The position numbers were made by a program, and so were the translations under genes. A stretch of DNA of 64,000 nt from assembly GCF_030811215.1 (NCBI RefSeq), contig NZ_JAUSQM010000001.1, positions 1,426,001 through 1,490,000 on the forward strand. Reading direction: 5' to 3'. This DNA is from Nocardioides massiliensis (GTDB lineage Bacteria; Actinomycetota; Actinomycetes; Propionibacteriales; Nocardioidaceae). Below, piece by piece: positions 33,966 through 42,680 of the stretch. How positions within the stretch are numbered: position 1 is the stretch's first letter; the number at the start of each line of letters is the position of its first letter. The notes under the pieces are model-generated. The model saw only the letters and a list, made by a program, of their open reading frames with translations, did no database searches and was not told the DNA's origin.

Positions 33966-35260
33966 GCGTCCTGGTGCTGGGGGTCTCCCACAAGAGTGCG
34001 CCCGTGGCGGTGCTCGAGCAGCTCGCGCTCGACGGCGACGGCGTCGGCAAGCTGCTCGACGACGTCCTGGGCTGCGAGCACGTCACCGAGGCGACGGTGC
34101 TGGCGACCTGCAACCGGCTCGAGGTCTACGCCGACGTCGACCGGTTCCACGGCAGCGTCGAGACGCTGAGCCGGCTGCTGTGCGAGCGCAGCGGCGTCCC
34201 CACCGAGGACGTGCTGCCGCACCTCTACGTCCACTACGACGACGGTGCCGTCGCCCACCTCTTCCACGTCGTGTCCGGCCTGGACTCGATGGTCCTCGGG
34301 GAGGGCCAGATCCTGTCCCAGGCACGCGACGCGCTACGGGTGGGCCAGGAGCACGGCTCGGTCGGCTCGACCCTCAACGTGCTGTTCCAGCAGGCGTTCC
34401 GCGTCGCCAAGCGCGCGCACGCAGAGACCGACATCGACCGGGTCGCGCCGTCGCTGGTCAGCGCCGCGCTCGAGCGGGCCGTGGAGCTCCTCGGTCCCCT
34501 CGCCGGGCGTACGGCGCTGGTGATCGGCGCCGGCGCCATGTCGTCGCTCGCGGTCGCCACGCTCAACCGCCTGGGCGTCGAGGGCCTCACTGTCGTCAAC
34601 CGTGACGCCGAGCGCGGGGTGCGCCTGGCCGAGCAGTACGGCGGCAGTGGCAGCACGTGGGAGCGGATCCCGGCCCTGCTCGCCGACGCCGACGTGGTCG
34701 TGTCCTGCACCGGCGCGACCAGCACCGTGCTCGCGGCGACCACCGTCGTCGAGGCCCGCACCGACCGCGCCGACCCGCTCGTGCTGGTCGACCTGGCGCT
34801 GCCCCACGACATCGAACCCGAGGTCGCGCTGGTCCCGGGCGTCTCCCTCATCGACCTCGCCCGGCTGGCCGAGGACCTGCGCGGCACCGCCGTCACCGAC
34901 GAGGTGACCCAGGTGCGCGAGATCGTGGCCGAGGAGGTCGCCGCCTTCCTGCGGGCCCGCCGGGCCGCCAGCGTGACGCCGACCGTCGTCGCCCTGCGCT
35001 CCATGGCCACCGACGTCGTCGACGCGGAGATCGACCGCCTCGGCTCGCGCCTGCCCGACCTCGACCTCGACGCGCGCCGCGAGGTCGAGCACACCATCCG
35101 TCGGGTCGCCGACAAGCTCCTGCACCAGCCGACGGTGCGGGTGAAGGAGCTCGCCGACCGGTCGGGGGCGGTCTCCTACGCGGCCGCCCTGGCCGAGCTG
35201 TTCGCCCTGGACCCCGAGACCGTCGAGGCCGTGACGCGTGTGGAGGGGATCGACGAATGA
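33962..35260 (+). CDS. hemA: Glutamyl-tRNA reductase
   Basis: A 432-residue GluTR that reduces glutamyl-tRNA to glutamate-1-semialdehyde, the first committed step of C5 tetrapyrrole synthesis. The catalytic cysteine is C50 in [22 protein letters not shown] starts the protein; [12 protein letters not shown] is the family signature; the NADPH domain starts [14 protein letters not shown] near 180, and a C-terminal dimerisation helix follows. It overlaps both rex and hemC, so it is under Rex control. Its product is used by HemL (encoded at 58841-60232). Confidence 0.95.
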   Translation: MSVLVLGVSHKSAPVAVLEQLALDGDGVGKLLDDVLGCEHVTEATVLATCNRLEVYADVDRFHGSVETLSRLLCERSGVPTEDVLPHLYVHYDDGAVAHLFHVVSGLDSMVLGEGQILSQARDALRVGQEHGSVGSTLNVLFQQAFRVAKRAHAETDIDRVAPSLVSAALERAVELLGPLAGRTALVIGAGAMSSLAVATLNRLGVEGLTVVNRDAERGVRLAEQYGGSGSTWERIPALLADADVVVSCTGATSTVLAATTVVEARTDRADPLVLVDLALPHDIEPEVALVPGVSLIDLARLAEDLRGTAVTDEVTQVREIVAEEVAAFLRARRAASVTPTVVALRSMATDVVDAEIDRLGSRLPDLDLDARREVEHTIRRVADKLLHQPTVRVKELADRSGAVSYAAALAELFALDPETVEAVTRVEGIDE

Positions 35261-36231
35261 GCCAGACCCTGTCGAGCGAGACCGCGGTGCTGCGCGTCGG
35301 CACCCGCGCCTCCCGGCTCGCACGCACCCAGAGCGGCCATGTCGCCGACGCGATCACGGCCGCCCTCGGCGTACCCACCGAGCTCGTCGACGTGACCACC
35401 CACGGCGACATCTCCCGCGCGCCGCTGGCCTCGATGGGCGGCACCGGCGTGTTCGTCTCCGCGCTGCGCGAGGCGCTCCTCGCCGGTGAGGTCGACATCG
35501 CCGTGCACTCGCTCAAGGACATCCCGACCGCCCCGGCGCCGGGCATCGTGCTCGCTGCCGTGCCGGTCCGCGAGGACCCCCGCGACGCGGTGATCGCGCG
35601 CGACGGTCTCACCCTCGGTGAGCTCCCGCCCGGCAGCACGGTCGGCACGGGCTCCCCGCGCCGGCGCTCCCAGCTCGCCGCACTCGGGCTGGGCCTGGAG
35701 CTGCGCGAGCTGCGCGGCAACGTCGACACCCGCATCGGCAAGGTCCGCGACGGTGAGCTCGACGCGATCATCCTGGCTCGTGCCGGGCTCTCCCGCATCG
35801 GCCGCGCCGACGAGGCCACCGAGGTGCTCGACCCGCTGCAGATGCTGCCCGCCCCCGGGCAGGGTGCGCTCGCGGTCGAGTGCCGCGCCGACGACGAGCG
35901 TGCCGCGGCCATCACCGCCGCCCTCGACGACGCCGCGACCCGGGCCGCCGTGACGGCCGAGCGCGCGGTGCTCGCCGTGCTCGAGGCCGGCTGCTCCGCC
36001 CCGGTCGGCGCGCTCGCCGAGGTCGCCGAGGGCGAGGACGGCGACGAGCTGTGGATCCGCGCGGTCGTGCTGGCTCCCGACGGGTCCGTCGCGATCCGTC
36101 GCTCCGCCAACGGCGACCCCGCCTCGGCGTACGACGTGGGGGCCCAGCTGGCCGCCTCCATGCTCGACGAGGGCGCCGCAGACCTGATGAACGACCTGAC
36201 CTCCGGCGACGCTCCGCCGGGCACGCCCTGA
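35257..36231 (+). CDS. hemC: Hydroxymethylbilane synthase (porphobilinogen deaminase)
   Basis: A 324-residue enzyme that polymerises four porphobilinogens. [38 protein letters not shown] and [11 protein letters not shown] are family motifs. The cysteine that carries the dipyrromethane cofactor is C246 in [13 protein letters not shown] 35257 overlaps the hemA stop by 4 nt. A gap of 109 nt without a clear gene follows before the hemD fusion gene. Confidence 0.95.
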   Translation: MSQTLSSETAVLRVGTRASRLARTQSGHVADAITAALGVPTELVDVTTHGDISRAPLASMGGTGVFVSALREALLAGEVDIAVHSLKDIPTAPAPGIVLAAVPVREDPRDAVIARDGLTLGELPPGSTVGTGSPRRRSQLAALGLGLELRELRGNVDTRIGKVRDGELDAIILARAGLSRIGRADEATEVLDPLQMLPAPGQGALAVECRADDERAAAITAALDDAATRAAVTAERAVLAVLEAGCSAPVGALAEVAEGEDGDELWIRAVVLAPDGSVAIRRSANGDPASAYDVGAQLAASMLDEGAADLMNDLTSGDAPPGTP

Positions 36232-36340
36232 CCCGGGCCGGGGATCCGGCCTCCCACCAGCACCCGCATCACCAGTCCGAAGCACCAGCACCACCCAGGC
36301 ACTGCCACCAGCAGTGACGACACTCGACGAAGTAGGCGAC

Positions 36341-38041
36341 GTGACCAAGCAGGCAACCCAGACCGTGTCCGCCGTGCAGCCCGCGGCGGAGCCCACCCCT
36401 GACACGAAGACCCCGCGCGCGGCGAGGACGAGTACGCCGAAGGTGGTGCCGCAACGGGTGGCGTTCGTCGGGAGTGGTCCGGGCGACCCGGACCTGCTGA
36501 CCGTGCGTGCCGTCGAGCTGCTGCGCTCCGCCGAGATCGTCATCACCGAGGTGCCCGGCCACGAGGACCTCGTCCGCGTCGTCGTCGGCGCCGGCGAGGT
36601 GCCGGAGTTCGTCGACGGCGGCTTCGGTGAGGACGGTCAGCCCCTGACCCACGCGGCCCGCGCGAAGGTCGTCGTCAAGCAGGTCAAGACCGGGCGGCGC
36701 GTGGTCCGGCTGATCTCGGGCGACCCGTTCGTCTACGCCTCCGGCCCCGAGGAGGCCCAGGCGTGCGCCAAGGCCGGCCTCGCGTTCGAGATCGTGCCGG
36801 GCGTGTCGGCCGTGACGGCGGTGCCGGCGTACGCCGGGATCCCGCTGACCACCAAGACCCAGCGCGAGGTCGCCGTGGTCACCTGCGGTGAGGCGAAGGT
36901 CGACTGGAAGCAGTACGCCGACGACCGCACCCTCGTGCTGCTCTCCGCCGTGGGACAGATCGCGGAGATCTCCGAGGCGCTGATGAGCGCCGGCCGCTCC
37001 GCCGACACCCCCGTGTCGATGACCCGCGTCGGCACGACCACCGACCAGCGCACCGTCATCTCCACCCTCGCCTCGATCGCCGCCGACGCCCGCGAGGCGC
37101 GGATGACGCCGCCGGCCGTGATCGTCGTCGGCGACGTGGTCGACCTGCGCGACGCGCTGTCGTGGTTCGAGACCAAGCCGCTGTTCGGCTGGCGGGTGCT
37201 CGTGCCGCGCACCAAGGAGCAGGCTGCGTCGCTGACGCTCAGCCTGCGCAGCCACGGTGCCGTGCCCGAGGAGGTGCCCACCATCTCCGTCGAGCCGCCG
37301 CGCAACCCCCAGCAGATGGACAAGGCCATCCACGGCCTGGTCGAGGGTCGCTACAAGTGGGTCGCGTTCACCTCGGTCAACGCCGTGCGCGCCGTGCGGG
37401 AGAAGTTCGACGAGTACGGCCTCGACGCCCGCGCCTTCTCCGGGCTGAAGATCGCCGCGGTCGGCGACAAGACCGCCGACGCCATCGCCGCGTGGGGCCT
37501 GCGCGCCGACCTCGTGCCCTCGGGTGAGCAGTCCGCGGCCGGGCTGCTGGCCGACTGGCCGCCGTACGACGAGGTGCTCGACCCGCTCAACCGGGTCTTC
37601 CTGCCGCGCGCCGACATCGCCACCGAGAACCTGGTCGCGGGTCTGATCGACCTCGGCTGGGAGGTCGACGACGTGACCGCCTACCGCACCGTGCGGGCCG
37701 CTCCGCCGCCGGCGCCGGTGCGCGAGGCGATCAAAAGCGGCAAGTTCGACGCGGTCGTGTTCACCTCGTCCTCGACGGTGCGCAACCTGGTCGGCATCGC
37801 CGGCAAGCCGCACCCGACCACGGTGATCGCCGCGATCGGGCCGGCCACCGCGAAGACCGCCGAGGAGCACGGCCTGCGCGTCGACGTGATGGCGTCGAAG
37901 CCGTCGGTCGAGGTGCTGGTGGAGGCGCTCGCCGACTTCGGTGCCACCCGTCGGCTGTCGCTGATCGAGGCCGGTGAGCCCGTGACGAAGCCGTCCGAGC
38001 GCCGGCCGGCCGGGCGCCGCAAGGCCAAGTCGTCGTCGTGA
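36341..38041 (+). CDS. hemD: Uroporphyrinogen-III C-methyltransferase/synthase fusion
   Basis: A fusion of about 566 residues. The N-terminal half is a SAM-dependent uroporphyrinogen III methyltransferase (CobA/SUMT): [40 protein letters not shown] and [18 protein letters not shown]. The C-terminal half is a uroporphyrinogen III synthase (HemD): [15 protein letters not shown] and [17 protein letters not shown]. It closes the ring and can send product to sirohaem or cobalamin. Such fusions are normal in actinobacteria. The start is GTG 36341 or 36314; neither has a strong Shine-Dalgarno. The end overlaps hemB by 4 nt. Confidence 0.92.
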   Translation: MTKQATQTVSAVQPAAEPTPDTKTPRAARTSTPKVVPQRVAFVGSGPGDPDLLTVRAVELLRSAEIVITEVPGHEDLVRVVVGAGEVPEFVDGGFGEDGQPLTHAARAKVVVKQVKTGRRVVRLISGDPFVYASGPEEAQACAKAGLAFEIVPGVSAVTAVPAYAGIPLTTKTQREVAVVTCGEAKVDWKQYADDRTLVLLSAVGQIAEISEALMSAGRSADTPVSMTRVGTTTDQRTVISTLASIAADAREARMTPPAVIVVGDVVDLRDALSWFETKPLFGWRVLVPRTKEQAASLTLSLRSHGAVPEEVPTISVEPPRNPQQMDKAIHGLVEGRYKWVAFTSVNAVRAVREKFDEYGLDARAFSGLKIAAVGDKTADAIAAWGLRADLVPSGEQSAAGLLADWPPYDEVLDPLNRVFLPRADIATENLVAGLIDLGWEVDDVTAYRTVRAAPPPAPVREAIKSGKFDAVVFTSSSTVRNLVGIAGKPHPTTVIAAIGPATAKTAEEHGLRVDVMASKPSVEVLVEALADFGATRRLSLIEAGEPVTKPSERRPAGRRKAKSSS

Positions 38042-39072
38042 CCGACGCCTCGACCGCAGGGACCCCCGGCCCGTTCGCCAGCGCGGCGGGTGCGCCGGGG
38101 GGCTTCCCCACGGTCCGACCGCGCCGCCTGCGGCGTACCCCTGCCCTGCGGCGGCTGGTCGCCGAGACCCACGTGCGGCCCGAGCAGCTGGTGCTGCCGG
38201 TCTTCGTCGCCGAGGGCGCGACCGAGCAGCGGCCGGTCGCGAGCATGCCCGGCGTCGTCCAGCACACCCGCGACTCGCTGCGCGCCGAGGTCGTCCGGGC
38301 CGCGGAGGCGGGTCTCGGTGGGGTGATGCTCTTCGGAGTGCCCGCGTCGAAGGACCCGGTGGGCTCGGGGGCGACCGACCCGCAGGGAATCCTCAACGTC
38401 GCGATCGCCGACGTCGTCGCCGAGGTCGGTGACGCGCTGCCCGTGATGAGCGACCTGTGCCTCGACGAGTTCACCGACCACGGGCACTGCGGCCTGCTCG
38501 ACAGCCGCGGTGCGGTCGACAACGACGCGACCCTGGAGGCGTACGCCGCGATGGCGCTCGCCCAGGCCGACGCCGGCGTCGACCTCGTCGGGCCGAGCGG
38601 GATGATGGACGGCCAGGTCGGGGTCGTGCGCACGGCGCTCGACGCGGCCGGCCACACGGACGTGGGGATCCTCGCCTACGCCGCGAAGTACGCCTCGGCG
38701 TTCTACGGCCCGTTCCGCGAGGCGGTCGACTCCAGCCTCGTCGGCGACCGGCGCACCTACCAGCAGGACCCGGCCAACGCCCGCGAGGGCGTGCGCGAGG
38801 CCCTGCTCGATGTCGCCGAGGGCGCCGACCTGGTGATGGTGAAGCCCGCGCTGGGCTACCTCGACGTGCTGCAGCGCGTCGCCGAGGCGGTGCCGGTGCC
38901 CGTGGCGGCGTACCAGGTCTCGGGGGAGTACGCCATGCTCGAGGCCGCCGCCGCCCACGGATGGATCGACCGCGAGGCCGCGATCCTGGAGTCGCTGGTC
39001 TCCATCCGGCGCGCGGGCGCCGACATCGTGCTGACCTACTGGGCGCTCGAGGTCGCGCGGCTCCTGCGCTGA
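38038..39072 (+). CDS. hemB: Porphobilinogen synthase (delta-aminolevulinate dehydratase)
   Basis: A 344-residue enzyme joining two 5-aminolevulinates. The Schiff-base lysine is K269 in [12 protein letters not shown]; the second active-site lysine is in [14 protein letters not shown]. The metal motif reads [14 protein letters not shown] (139-152): it has the first and last cysteines of the zinc type but Asp143 in the middle position, as in the magnesium type. It is the last gene of the rex-hem operon; its stop codon is the first base pairs of repeat family A copy 4. Confidence 0.94.
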   Translation: MTDASTAGTPGPFASAAGAPGGFPTVRPRRLRRTPALRRLVAETHVRPEQLVLPVFVAEGATEQRPVASMPGVVQHTRDSLRAEVVRAAEAGLGGVMLFGVPASKDPVGSGATDPQGILNVAIADVVAEVGDALPVMSDLCLDEFTDHGHCGLLDSRGAVDNDATLEAYAAMALAQADAGVDLVGPSGMMDGQVGVVRTALDAAGHTDVGILAYAAKYASAFYGPFREAVDSSLVGDRRTYQQDPANAREGVREALLDVAEGADLVMVKPALGYLDVLQRVAEAVPVPVAAYQVSGEYAMLEAAAAHGWIDREAAILESLVSIRRAGADIVLTYWALEVARLLR

Positions 39073-39116
39073 CGTCATACGTCCGGCGACCTATAGCCCC
39101 AGAGGTGTATGACATC
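39072..39116 (+). repeat. Family A palindromic repeat, copy 4 (left border of defence island)
   Basis: A 45-nt copy: ACGTCATACG at the left, TATAGC at base 21, and TGTATGACATC at the right. It starts inside the hemB stop codon and ends 37 nt before mntA. It aligns without gaps to copy 5 at the right end of the jet operon and has the same orientation, so the two copies are direct repeats flanking 9.0 kb. Confidence 0.9.
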
Positions 39117-39153
39117 TTGCTGAGTGCCCGAGGTTCGGACGTACTCTCGATCC

Positions 39154-39471
39154 ATGACCACCACCGCAGCTGCTCAGCGACTTCGCGCTGTCTTGGAGCA
39201 GCATGGTGAACAGGTGTCGGCCATTTTGAGCAGGTACGCCGCCACCAATCCGCGGCTCTTCGGTTCGGTTGCTCGCGGAGACGCCCGCGAGGACAGCGAC
39301 GTCGATCTGCTCGTGGATCTGGTTCCAGATGCGGGCAACGAGTTGCTGCGCGTCGCTGGCATGTCCGAGGAGCTCTCCGATCTGCTCGGAGTGAGGGTGG
39401 ATGTCGTTGCTGAGAGCCTTCTCCGGAAGGAGGTCTCCGCGACCGCGGTGGCCGAAGCGGAGGCAGTGTGA
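39154..39471 (+). CDS. mntA: MNT-type nucleotidyltransferase antitoxin
   Basis: A 105-residue minimal nucleotidyltransferase. The signature GSX10DXD is exact: G37-S38 in LFGSVARGD and D49-V-D51 in SDVDLLVDL. In the MntA/HepT system the antitoxin adds AMP units to a tyrosine of the HEPN toxin and so silences it. ATG 39154 is preferred to GTG 39124 because it gives the usual N-terminus. The stop overlaps hepT by 4 nt. It lies directly after repeat copy 4 and upstream of the Wadjet genes. Confidence 0.9.
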   Translation: MTTTAAAQRLRAVLEQHGEQVSAILSRYAATNPRLFGSVARGDAREDSDVDLLVDLVPDAGNELLRVAGMSEELSDLLGVRVDVVAESLLRKEVSATAVAEAEAV

Positions 39472-39791
39472 GCCGGACACGGCACCAGCGGTTCGCCGAC
39501 ATTCGAGCTGCCATCGACCGCTGCCGATCCTACCAGCAGTACTTGGACTCGCCCGAGCTCGGCGCGATGGCGTACGACGCCGTCCTGCGAAACCTGGCGG
39601 TTATCGGCGAAGCAGTGAAGGCCCTGCCGACCGAGATCAAGGCTGCCCACGACGAGGTTCCATGGGCGTCGATCGCCGGGTTGCGCAACGTGGTGGTGCA
39701 TGAGTACTTCCGGGTGGACCCCGACCTGATCCACGACGTGGTGACCAACCATCTCACGTTGCTGGCCGAGGCGGTCAATGAGATTGGATGA
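39468..39791 (+). CDS. hepT: HEPN-domain toxin (HepT)
   Basis: A 107-residue all-helical HEPN protein (DUF86 type). The ribonuclease motif RX4HXY is complete: R73, H78 and Y80 in LRNVVVHEYF. The tyrosine is the residue modified by MntA in characterised pairs. HepT cleaves RNA when not modified. Translation starts at GTG 39468 within the mntA stop. A gap of 67 nt separates it from jetA on the same strand, so the pair may be transcribed together with the Wadjet genes. Confidence 0.9.
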   Translation: MSRTRHQRFADIRAAIDRCRSYQQYLDSPELGAMAYDAVLRNLAVIGEAVKALPTEIKAAHDEVPWASIAGLRNVVVHEYFRVDPDLIHDVVTNHLTLLAEAVNEIG

Positions 39792-39858
39792 GAATCGCGA
39801 CCGGTGCAGGCGGCGGACAGCAGCGCACTGTCGGACCGGCGTGGAATGATCCCGTGGC

Positions 39859-41436
39859 GTGATCGACTCCGCACCGGACGAGGGTGGCGCGGGCACGTAC
39901 GGACCGTTCGCCTACCTGGCCGCGCCGAATGCCGCGCTCTATCGACGGGTCATGCGCGGGCTCATGCGGGAGAAGGAGCGGTTCACCGTCCACGTCCGCG
40001 CCGAGCAGGTGTACGCCGCCCTGCTCCGCGACGGCGGTGATCCGGTCACTGAGGAAGCGGTGGCCGAGGCACTCGAACGTCTGGCCCAGCCGAGCTGGGG
40101 CAACGTGCTGGCCTTTCCCGACTCCAGTCGGGTCACCGCGGTGGAGGACTTCTACCGACGCCGGATGCTCTACCAGATGTCGCGGCCCGGCGAAGCCGCC
40201 GAACGCGCGCTCGCGGCCTACGACGCGGCCCTGGGCAGTCGGGGTGCGTTGCAGTCGGTCGCGCTGGAGGACATCGTCGCGCTGCTGACGCGGCTGCGCG
40301 ACCTCACGGTGGCACCCGGTGGCGAGCCCGATCTGGCCGTGGTGCACCAGACGCTGCGGAGCCTGCGGGAGCGGTTCAGCGAGTTGGCTGAGAACGCGGT
40401 GGCCTTCATGGGATCGATCCAACGGACCCTCGACCTGCATGACGCCGATGTCGAGGCGTTCCTGGCCTACAAGGAGCAGTTGATCGACTACCTCGAGCGG
40501 TTCATCAACGATCTGCTCGTCCGCGGGGCTGCGATCGCCGATCTACTCGCAGCCGTCACCCCGACGACCGTGGAGCGCCTGGCCACCATCGCCGCCGAAC
40601 GTGAGGCGAGAGACGCGGCTCCGGGGGAGGCCGCGCTGGTGCGCACGGAGGCCCGCGAGACGTGGCTGCGCCAATGGTCGGGGCTCTCCGAGTGGTTCGT
40701 CAGCACACCCGGACGCGAGTCGGAGGCCAAGCTCCTGCGTGCCCGCGCACGTGCCGCCATCCCCGCTCTGTTGGCTGTGGTCCGCTCGCTCCACGAGCGA
40801 TCAGGTGGACGCACCGACCGCACCCAGGACTTCATCACCCTGGCGCGGTGGTTCGCCACGTTGCCCGACGACGGCGACCGTCACCGGCTGTGGCGTACGG
40901 CGTTCGGCCTGACGCCCGTACGGCACCTGAGCGTGACGGCCGAGACCCGGGCCAGGTGGGAGGAAGGTGTGCTGGGCAACGCCACGGCGTGGGCCGACGC
41001 ACCTGCGGTGCAGATCAGCCCCCAGCTGCGACGCACGGGTTCCTACGAGCGGCGCGGCAAGCCGGCGCGCGTGGCCGACCGCTCCAAGGCCCGAGCGCTG
41101 CTGGCCGAGCGCGCCCGCCGCGAGGCCGAGCAGACCGCTGCCGCGCGACGACGGATCCTCACGGGTGGTCCCAAGCCGCTGTCGGCGTTCGGCGTGCTTG
41201 ACCCCGAGGCGTTCCGGCTGTTCCTCGCTCTGCTCGGCGACGCGCTCGCGGCGCTGGGGCCGACCGGTGACACCGCGGCCGTGCACACCTCCGACGGAGC
41301 GCTCACCGTCACCCTCACCCGGACGCCGGGCGCGAGGCTCGCCGTCATCTCGACACCCGACGGCGAACTCGTCGGGCCCGACCACCTCGTCGAGATCGGC
41401 TCCGCAGCCGACGGTGCTATGGATGGTGCACCGTGA
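39859..41436 (+). CDS. jetA: Wadjet protein JetA (TIGR02677/DUF2397 family, kleisin-like)
   Basis: A 525-residue protein of the TIGR02677 family. It has winged-helix-like ends and long amphipathic helices in the middle (LRSLRERFSELAENAVAFM, AFLAYKEQLIDYLERFI), as expected of the kleisin that bridges the SMC heads in Wadjet complexes. GTG 39859 has no strong Shine-Dalgarno. The gene overlaps jetB by 4 nt. With jetB, jetC and jetD it would form a motor that extrudes and cleaves small circular DNA and so blocks plasmid entry. The family is assigned by gene order and shape; there is no single catalytic motif. Confidence 0.85.
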   Translation: MIDSAPDEGGAGTYGPFAYLAAPNAALYRRVMRGLMREKERFTVHVRAEQVYAALLRDGGDPVTEEAVAEALERLAQPSWGNVLAFPDSSRVTAVEDFYRRRMLYQMSRPGEAAERALAAYDAALGSRGALQSVALEDIVALLTRLRDLTVAPGGEPDLAVVHQTLRSLRERFSELAENAVAFMGSIQRTLDLHDADVEAFLAYKEQLIDYLERFINDLLVRGAAIADLLAAVTPTTVERLATIAAEREARDAAPGEAALVRTEARETWLRQWSGLSEWFVSTPGRESEAKLLRARARAAIPALLAVVRSLHERSGGRTDRTQDFITLARWFATLPDDGDRHRLWRTAFGLTPVRHLSVTAETRARWEEGVLGNATAWADAPAVQISPQLRRTGSYERRGKPARVADRSKARALLAERARREAEQTAAARRRILTGGPKPLSAFGVLDPEAFRLFLALLGDALAALGPTGDTAAVHTSDGALTVTLTRTPGARLAVISTPDGELVGPDHLVEIGSAADGAMDGAP

Positions 41437-42680
41437 GTGTCCTCGATCTCGGCTCCCGGATCACGGACACGCTGGCGGAGCACGACGTCGACGGTCGGGT
41501 CCGCGCCCTGCGGGCGCTGCTGCTGCGCCCCGTGCTGCGGGCCCAGGCCGACGGCGAGCTCTTCCGGTTGGCGCGCCGGCACGCCGACTGGTTGCGCGAG
41601 TGGTGCCAGCGCGAGACCGGCTGGCGGCTGGTCGTCGAGCCGCAGACGGTCCGGCTGTTCATGTCGGCCATCGCGGACGGACCGACGTCGGTCGCCATCG
41701 CCGAACGTCAACCGGCACGTGCCCGCAAGGGCGATCCGCCGTTCACCCGGCGCCGCTACGTCCTGCTGTGCCTGACGTTGGCCGTGCTCGAGCGCTCTGA
41801 CCCGCAGATCGCGCTCGGTCGGCTGGCCGAGGAGCTCGTGCTGGTGGCGACGCTCCCGGGCCTGGAGAGCGTGGAGTTCACCCTGGGCAACCGCGAGGAG
41901 CGTTCCGACCTGGTCGCGGCGATCCGCTTGCTCCTCGACCACGGCGTCTTGGCGCGGGTGGCCGGCGACGAGGAGTCCTACGCCGCCGGCAGCGGCGACG
42001 CGCTCTACGACGTCGATCGTCGGGTGCTGGCCGCGATGCTGTCCACGGCACACAGCCCGGGTCTCGTGGCAGCCGCGCTCGGACCCGCCCCGCGCATCGA
42101 CAAGATCGAAGCAGCCCTCCACGCGCCCCCGACCGCCTACACCGAGGACGAGACCAACCGCCAGCTTCGGCACGCCGTCTCGCGGCGACTGCTGCTCGAG
42201 CCGGTCGTCTACTACGACGACCTCCCCGCAGACGAACGCGCCTACCTGGTCAGTCAACGCGTCGGGCTCACACGGCGGCTGGGCGAAGCGACCGGTCTCG
42301 TCCCAGAGCTGCGCGCCGAGGGCATCGCCCTGGTCGACCCCGACGACCAGCTGACCGACCGGCGGATGCCCGAGCAGGGCACCGACGGACATGCCACGCT
42401 CCTGCTGGCCGAGCACCTGGCAGCCAACGGGGCGGTCGAGCTGACGGCGCTGCGCAGACTGGCCAAGCGATTGGCCAAGGACCATGCCGCCTACTGGCGC
42501 AGGAGCACCCGGGAGCCCGGCGCGGAGAATGCGATCGTCGCCGACGCGCTCGACCGCCTGGTGGGACTCGGTTTGGTCCGCGTCGACCGCGGCGATGCCG
42601 AGACCGTCGTACACCCGCTTCCGGCATTGGCACGCTTCGCCGTGACCCGACCGACCGTCCATGAAGGGAGACGCCGATGA
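41433..42680 (+). CDS. jetB: Wadjet protein JetB (TIGR02678/DUF2398 family, KITE-like)
   Basis: A 415-residue protein of the TIGR02678 family. Tandem winged-helix regions are visible (GRLAEELVLVATL ... RSDLVAAIRLLLDHGVLARVAGDEES), and a family-typical VYYDDLPADERAYLVSQR stretch lies in the second half. It corresponds to the MukE/KITE subunit that binds the kleisin and DNA. It overlaps jetA and jetC by 4 nt each. There are no enzymatic motifs. Confidence 0.85.
   Translation: MSVLDLGSRITDTLAEHDVDGRVRALRALLLRPVLRAQADGELFRLARRHADWLREWCQRETGWRLVVEPQTVRLFMSAIADGPTSVAIAERQPARARKGDPPFTRRRYVLLCLTLAVLERSDPQIALGRLAEELVLVATLPGLESVEFTLGNREERSDLVAAIRLLLDHGVLARVAGDEESYAAGSGDALYDVDRRVLAAMLSTAHSPGLVAAALGPAPRIDKIEAALHAPPTAYTEDETNRQLRHAVSRRLLLEPVVYYDDLPADERAYLVSQRVGLTRRLGEATGLVPELRAEGIALVDPDDQLTDRRMPEQGTDGHATLLLAEHLAANGAVELTALRRLAKRLAKDHAAYWRRSTREPGAENAIVADALDRLVGLGLVRVDRGDAETVVHPLPALARFAVTRPTVHEGRRR

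Noticed and set aside
39124-39153. Upstream GTG start for mntA
   Set aside because: It would add ten residues not typical of the family; ATG 39154 gives a normal N-terminus.
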